Part shown: positions 62,555 to 64,000 of the stretch, in pieces
Numbering within the stretch: the stretch's first letter is position 1
Layout of the letters: every line of letters starts with the position of its first letter
Assembly (NCBI RefSeq): GCF_005870035.1
Contig: NZ_SWJG01000001.1
Location: 2,281,639-2,345,638 of the forward strand
From: Spirosoma lacussanchae
Lineage (GTDB): Bacteria > Bacteroidota > Bacteroidia > Cytophagales > Spirosomataceae
DNA: 64,000 nt
Direction of reading: 5' to 3'
Position numbers and translations under genes: made by a program
The notes under the pieces: generated by a model
What the model was told of the DNA's origin: nothing
Database searches by the model: none
Seen by the model: the letters and a program-made list of their open reading frames with translations, nothing else

Positions 62555-62630
62555 TGGTGATCCGGCTGGGATTCGAACCCAGGACCCATACATTAAAAGT
62601 GTATTGCTCTACCAGCTGAGCTACCAGATC
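62555..62630 (-). tRNA. tRNA-Lys (anticodon TTT)
   Basis: On the minus strand the cloverleaf is complete: acceptor stem GATCTGG (62630 side) with CCGGATC, D arm GCTC...GAGC with AGCTGGTA-type loop, anticodon stem ATACA/TGTAT with loop CTTTTAA giving anticodon TTT, and T arm with GTTCGAATC. The discriminator is A at 62558 and CCA is encoded at 62555-62557. It reads lysine AAA/AAG codons. A terminator follows. Confidence 0.97.
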
Positions 62631-62708
62631 GTTTCCCGGCTGACAAATGGTTGTTGTCGTTTGGGAATGCAAAAGTAGAGGTTTGATCTTGTAAACGCAA
62701 GAGCAGTC

Positions 62709-63578
62709 CTAAAAAAAAGTTAGTGACTGCGTCAATTTTATGGCCTCTACAGCTTCCTGAACATCATGAACCCGCAGAATCGAGGCTCCGCCGAGCAGGG
62801 CTGCGGTGTTCAGCACGGTAGTCCCATTTAATGCCTTATCGGCCGTCGTAGTCAACGTTTTCCATATGGTTGTCTTGCGCGACAAACCCACCAGCAGGGG
62901 CTCATCGAAATACTGAAAAGCGGTCAGCTGGCGTAATAGCTCAAAATTTTGAGAAATTGTCTTGGCGAACCCAAATCCGGGGTCAATGACGATGTCTTTG
63001 GCGCCCAGGGCCCGCAATTCGTACAGCCGAAGAGCTAGCTCATCAATCACCTCGGTGACCAGGTTGGTGTAGTTGGATAGCGATTGCATGGTTTGCGGGG
63101 TTCCACGCATGTGCATCAGCACATAAGGCACTCCCAGCTCGGCAACGGTGCTGAACATGGTCGTATCCAGATTACCGCCCGACACATCATTGACCATACA
63201 GGCCCCGGCCTCAACGGCCTGCCGCGCCACCGAAGCCCGGAACGTATCAATAGAAATTAGGGCATTCGGAAAATGGCGGAGAATTGTATCAATGGCGGGC
63301 AGAACCCGGTCAGCTTCCTCGGCAGGGCCAACATCGGCCGCACCGGGCCGGGTCGAGTAGCCACCAATATCCAGAAACGTGGCGCCGGCCTGAAGCATGC
63401 TTTCAGCCCGCTCCAACACCCCATTAGGCTTTGTCAATTCGGGCGAGACGCGGCTCCCGGCGTAGAAAGAATCGGGGGTTACGTTCAGGATGCCCATCAC
63501 CACGGGGGTGTCGAGGGAAACCAGCCTGCCCCGGCAGTTCAGCGTTTTTTTCGTAACTTTCGGCATCAAAATTGTCAT
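62709..63578 (-). CDS. folP: Dihydropteroate synthase
   Basis: This 289-residue TIM-barrel enzyme joins pterin pyrophosphate and para-aminobenzoate in folate synthesis and is the target of sulfonamides. Seen: VMGILNVTPDSF, FLDIGGYSTRPGA, ISIDTFRASVA, VNDVSGG, LMHMRGTPQTMQ, IVIDPGFGFAKT and LVGLSRKTTIW, with RVHDVQEAVEA at the end. The start is at ATG 63578, with an internal ATG at 63566 as an alternative. It is divergent from the DUF1599 gene, with an 83-base gap containing inverted GTCATTTGT/ACAAATGAC motifs. Confidence 0.96.
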   Translation of the reverse strand: MTILMPKVTKKTLNCRGRLVSLDTPVVMGILNVTPDSFYAGSRVSPELTKPNGVLERAESMLQAGATFLDIGGYSTRPGAADVGPAEEADRVLPAIDTILRHFPNALISIDTFRASVARQAVEAGACMVNDVSGGNLDTTMFSTVAELGVPYVLMHMRGTPQTMQSLSNYTNLVTEVIDELALRLYELRALGAKDIVIDPGFGFAKTISQNFELLRQLTAFQYFDEPLLVGLSRKTTIWKTLTTTADKALNGTTVLNTAALLGGASILRVHDVQEAVEAIKLTQSLTFF

Positions 63579-63593
63579 TTGGCGTCATTGATG

Positions 63594-63659
63594 GTCATTT
63601 GTGGTCAGATCAGACTGCGCAGGTGATGACGACCGTTGACGATCTACGACTACAAATGA
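63594..63659. repeat. Inverted GTCATTTGT motif pair between folP and the DUF1599 gene
   Basis: GTCATTTGT at 63594-63602 and its reverse complement ACAAATGAC at 63651-63659 flank the 83-base divergent region. They may be symmetric control sites or simply reflect shared TTTG elements. Confidence 0.3.
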
Positions 63660-63661
63660 CG

Positions 63662-64000
63662 ATGTCAGAAACCGAAACTCAATATCGGCAGGTTATCCAG
63701 CGTTGCAAGGATCTCTTCCTGAAGAAAAATAAAGATTACGGCACTGCCTGGCGAATTCTGCGGCTGCCCAGCATCACCGATCAGATCTACATCAAAGCCC
63801 AGCGGATTCGCACCCTCCAGGAAACTGGCATTAGCAAAGTAGGCGAGGGCATCGAGCCGGAGTTTGTCGGGATCATCAACTACTGCGTGATGGCGCTGAT
63901 CCAGCTCGCCCTGCAAAATGACAGCCGAACCGACCTGCCTGCTGACGAACTCGAACATCACTACGACGAACAGATTGGCCGGGTTATTGATCTGCTGTTT
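63662..64000 (+). CDS. DUF1599 domain protein, 3' partial
   Basis: The open frame begins at ATG 63662 (MSETETQYRQVIQRCKDLF) and runs without a stop to the window edge, giving 113 residues. The sequence is typical of DUF1599: KNKDYGTAWRILRLPSITDQIYIKAQRIRTLQE, GIEPEFVGIINYCVMALIQL. The family, also called nucleotide-modification-associated domain 1, has no proven function that I know. It lies divergent from folP, an arrangement I recall from Bacteroidota. Confidence 0.88.
   Translation, partial: MSETETQYRQVIQRCKDLFLKKNKDYGTAWRILRLPSITDQIYIKAQRIRTLQETGISKVGEGIEPEFVGIINYCVMALIQLALQNDSRTDLPADELEHHYDEQIGRVIDLLF

Noticed and set aside
62195-62593. 132-codon ORF overlapping tRNA-Lys on the minus strand
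   Set aside because: It reads through the tRNA and its terminator (the protein starts inside the tRNA), so it is a chance frame. The AT-rich remainder shows no recognisable protein pattern.

Overview
The window comes from a Bacteroidota chromosome. It is most likely Cytophagales and close to the Spirosoma group, but that rank rests on general resemblance of the gene set, not on a search. Supporting signs are: promoter-like TAnnTTTG boxes with few Shine-Dalgarno sequences, a topoisomerase IV A of the Bacteroidota type, DUF4105, DUF4403, GH3 and DUF1599 proteins, orphan LytTR regulators, and dense coding on both strands with many short gaps. I see no IS element, integrase, phage, CRISPR array or rRNA. 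One tRNA gene is present. Two genes are cut by the window edges: rsmI at the left and a DUF1599 gene at the right.

Layout. 1-10.4 kb: rsmI, a DUF4105 membrane protein, a secreted acetyl-xylan-esterase-like hydrolase, parC, a SanA/DUF218 protein, a LytTR response regulator, an ECF sigma factor with a small partner, hisC and a small outer-membrane barrel. 10.4-15.7 kb: a RecB/AddA-like helicase whose C-terminal nuclease looks inactivated, a PAP2 phosphatase and metF. 15.7-18.1 kb (minus): a DJ-1/PfpI protein, a glutathione-independent formaldehyde dehydrogenase and a GlcG/HbpS-like protein. 18.3-27 kb: an unknown protein, transketolase, a DUF4403 lipoprotein, a GH3 ligase, a gluzincin-like protein and glnS. 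27.2-33 kb: a complete tripartite RND efflux operon (TolC, adaptor, pump).

33.2-44.4 kb is an almost wholly plus-strand block with a stress and redox flavour: an SDR dehydrogenase, a zinc alcohol dehydrogenase, a membrane-anchored unknown, an FRG-domain protein, a DUF892 ferritin-like protein, a small unknown, TreZ, two tandem DUF421 membrane proteins with added zinc ribbons, a small unknown, an orphan SdhB-type iron-sulfur protein and a manganese catalase. 44.5-55.7 kb: a glycosyltransferase, a LytTR protein with reversed domain order and a degenerate receiver, an MDMPI/DinB-type protein, a subclass B1 metallo-beta-lactamase, a spore-photoproduct-lyase-family radical SAM enzyme, two tiny disordered ORFs, DoxX, and a DUF779-aldehyde dehydrogenase pair divergent from an AraC regulator, then DUF2461, an exported RidA and a small secreted protein. 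55.7-64 kb: gltD and gltB (glutamate synthase), tRNA-Lys, folP and the DUF1599 gene.

The strongest points for follow-up are the stress block, the nuclease-dead RecB-like protein, the LytTR/pseudo-receiver protein, the DUF421 zinc-ribbon pair, and a recurring set of long perfect hairpins placed at or across stop codons without a U tract. I did not find a clear-cut, wholly new multi-gene system. The 33-44 kb block is the best candidate for an undescribed functional module.
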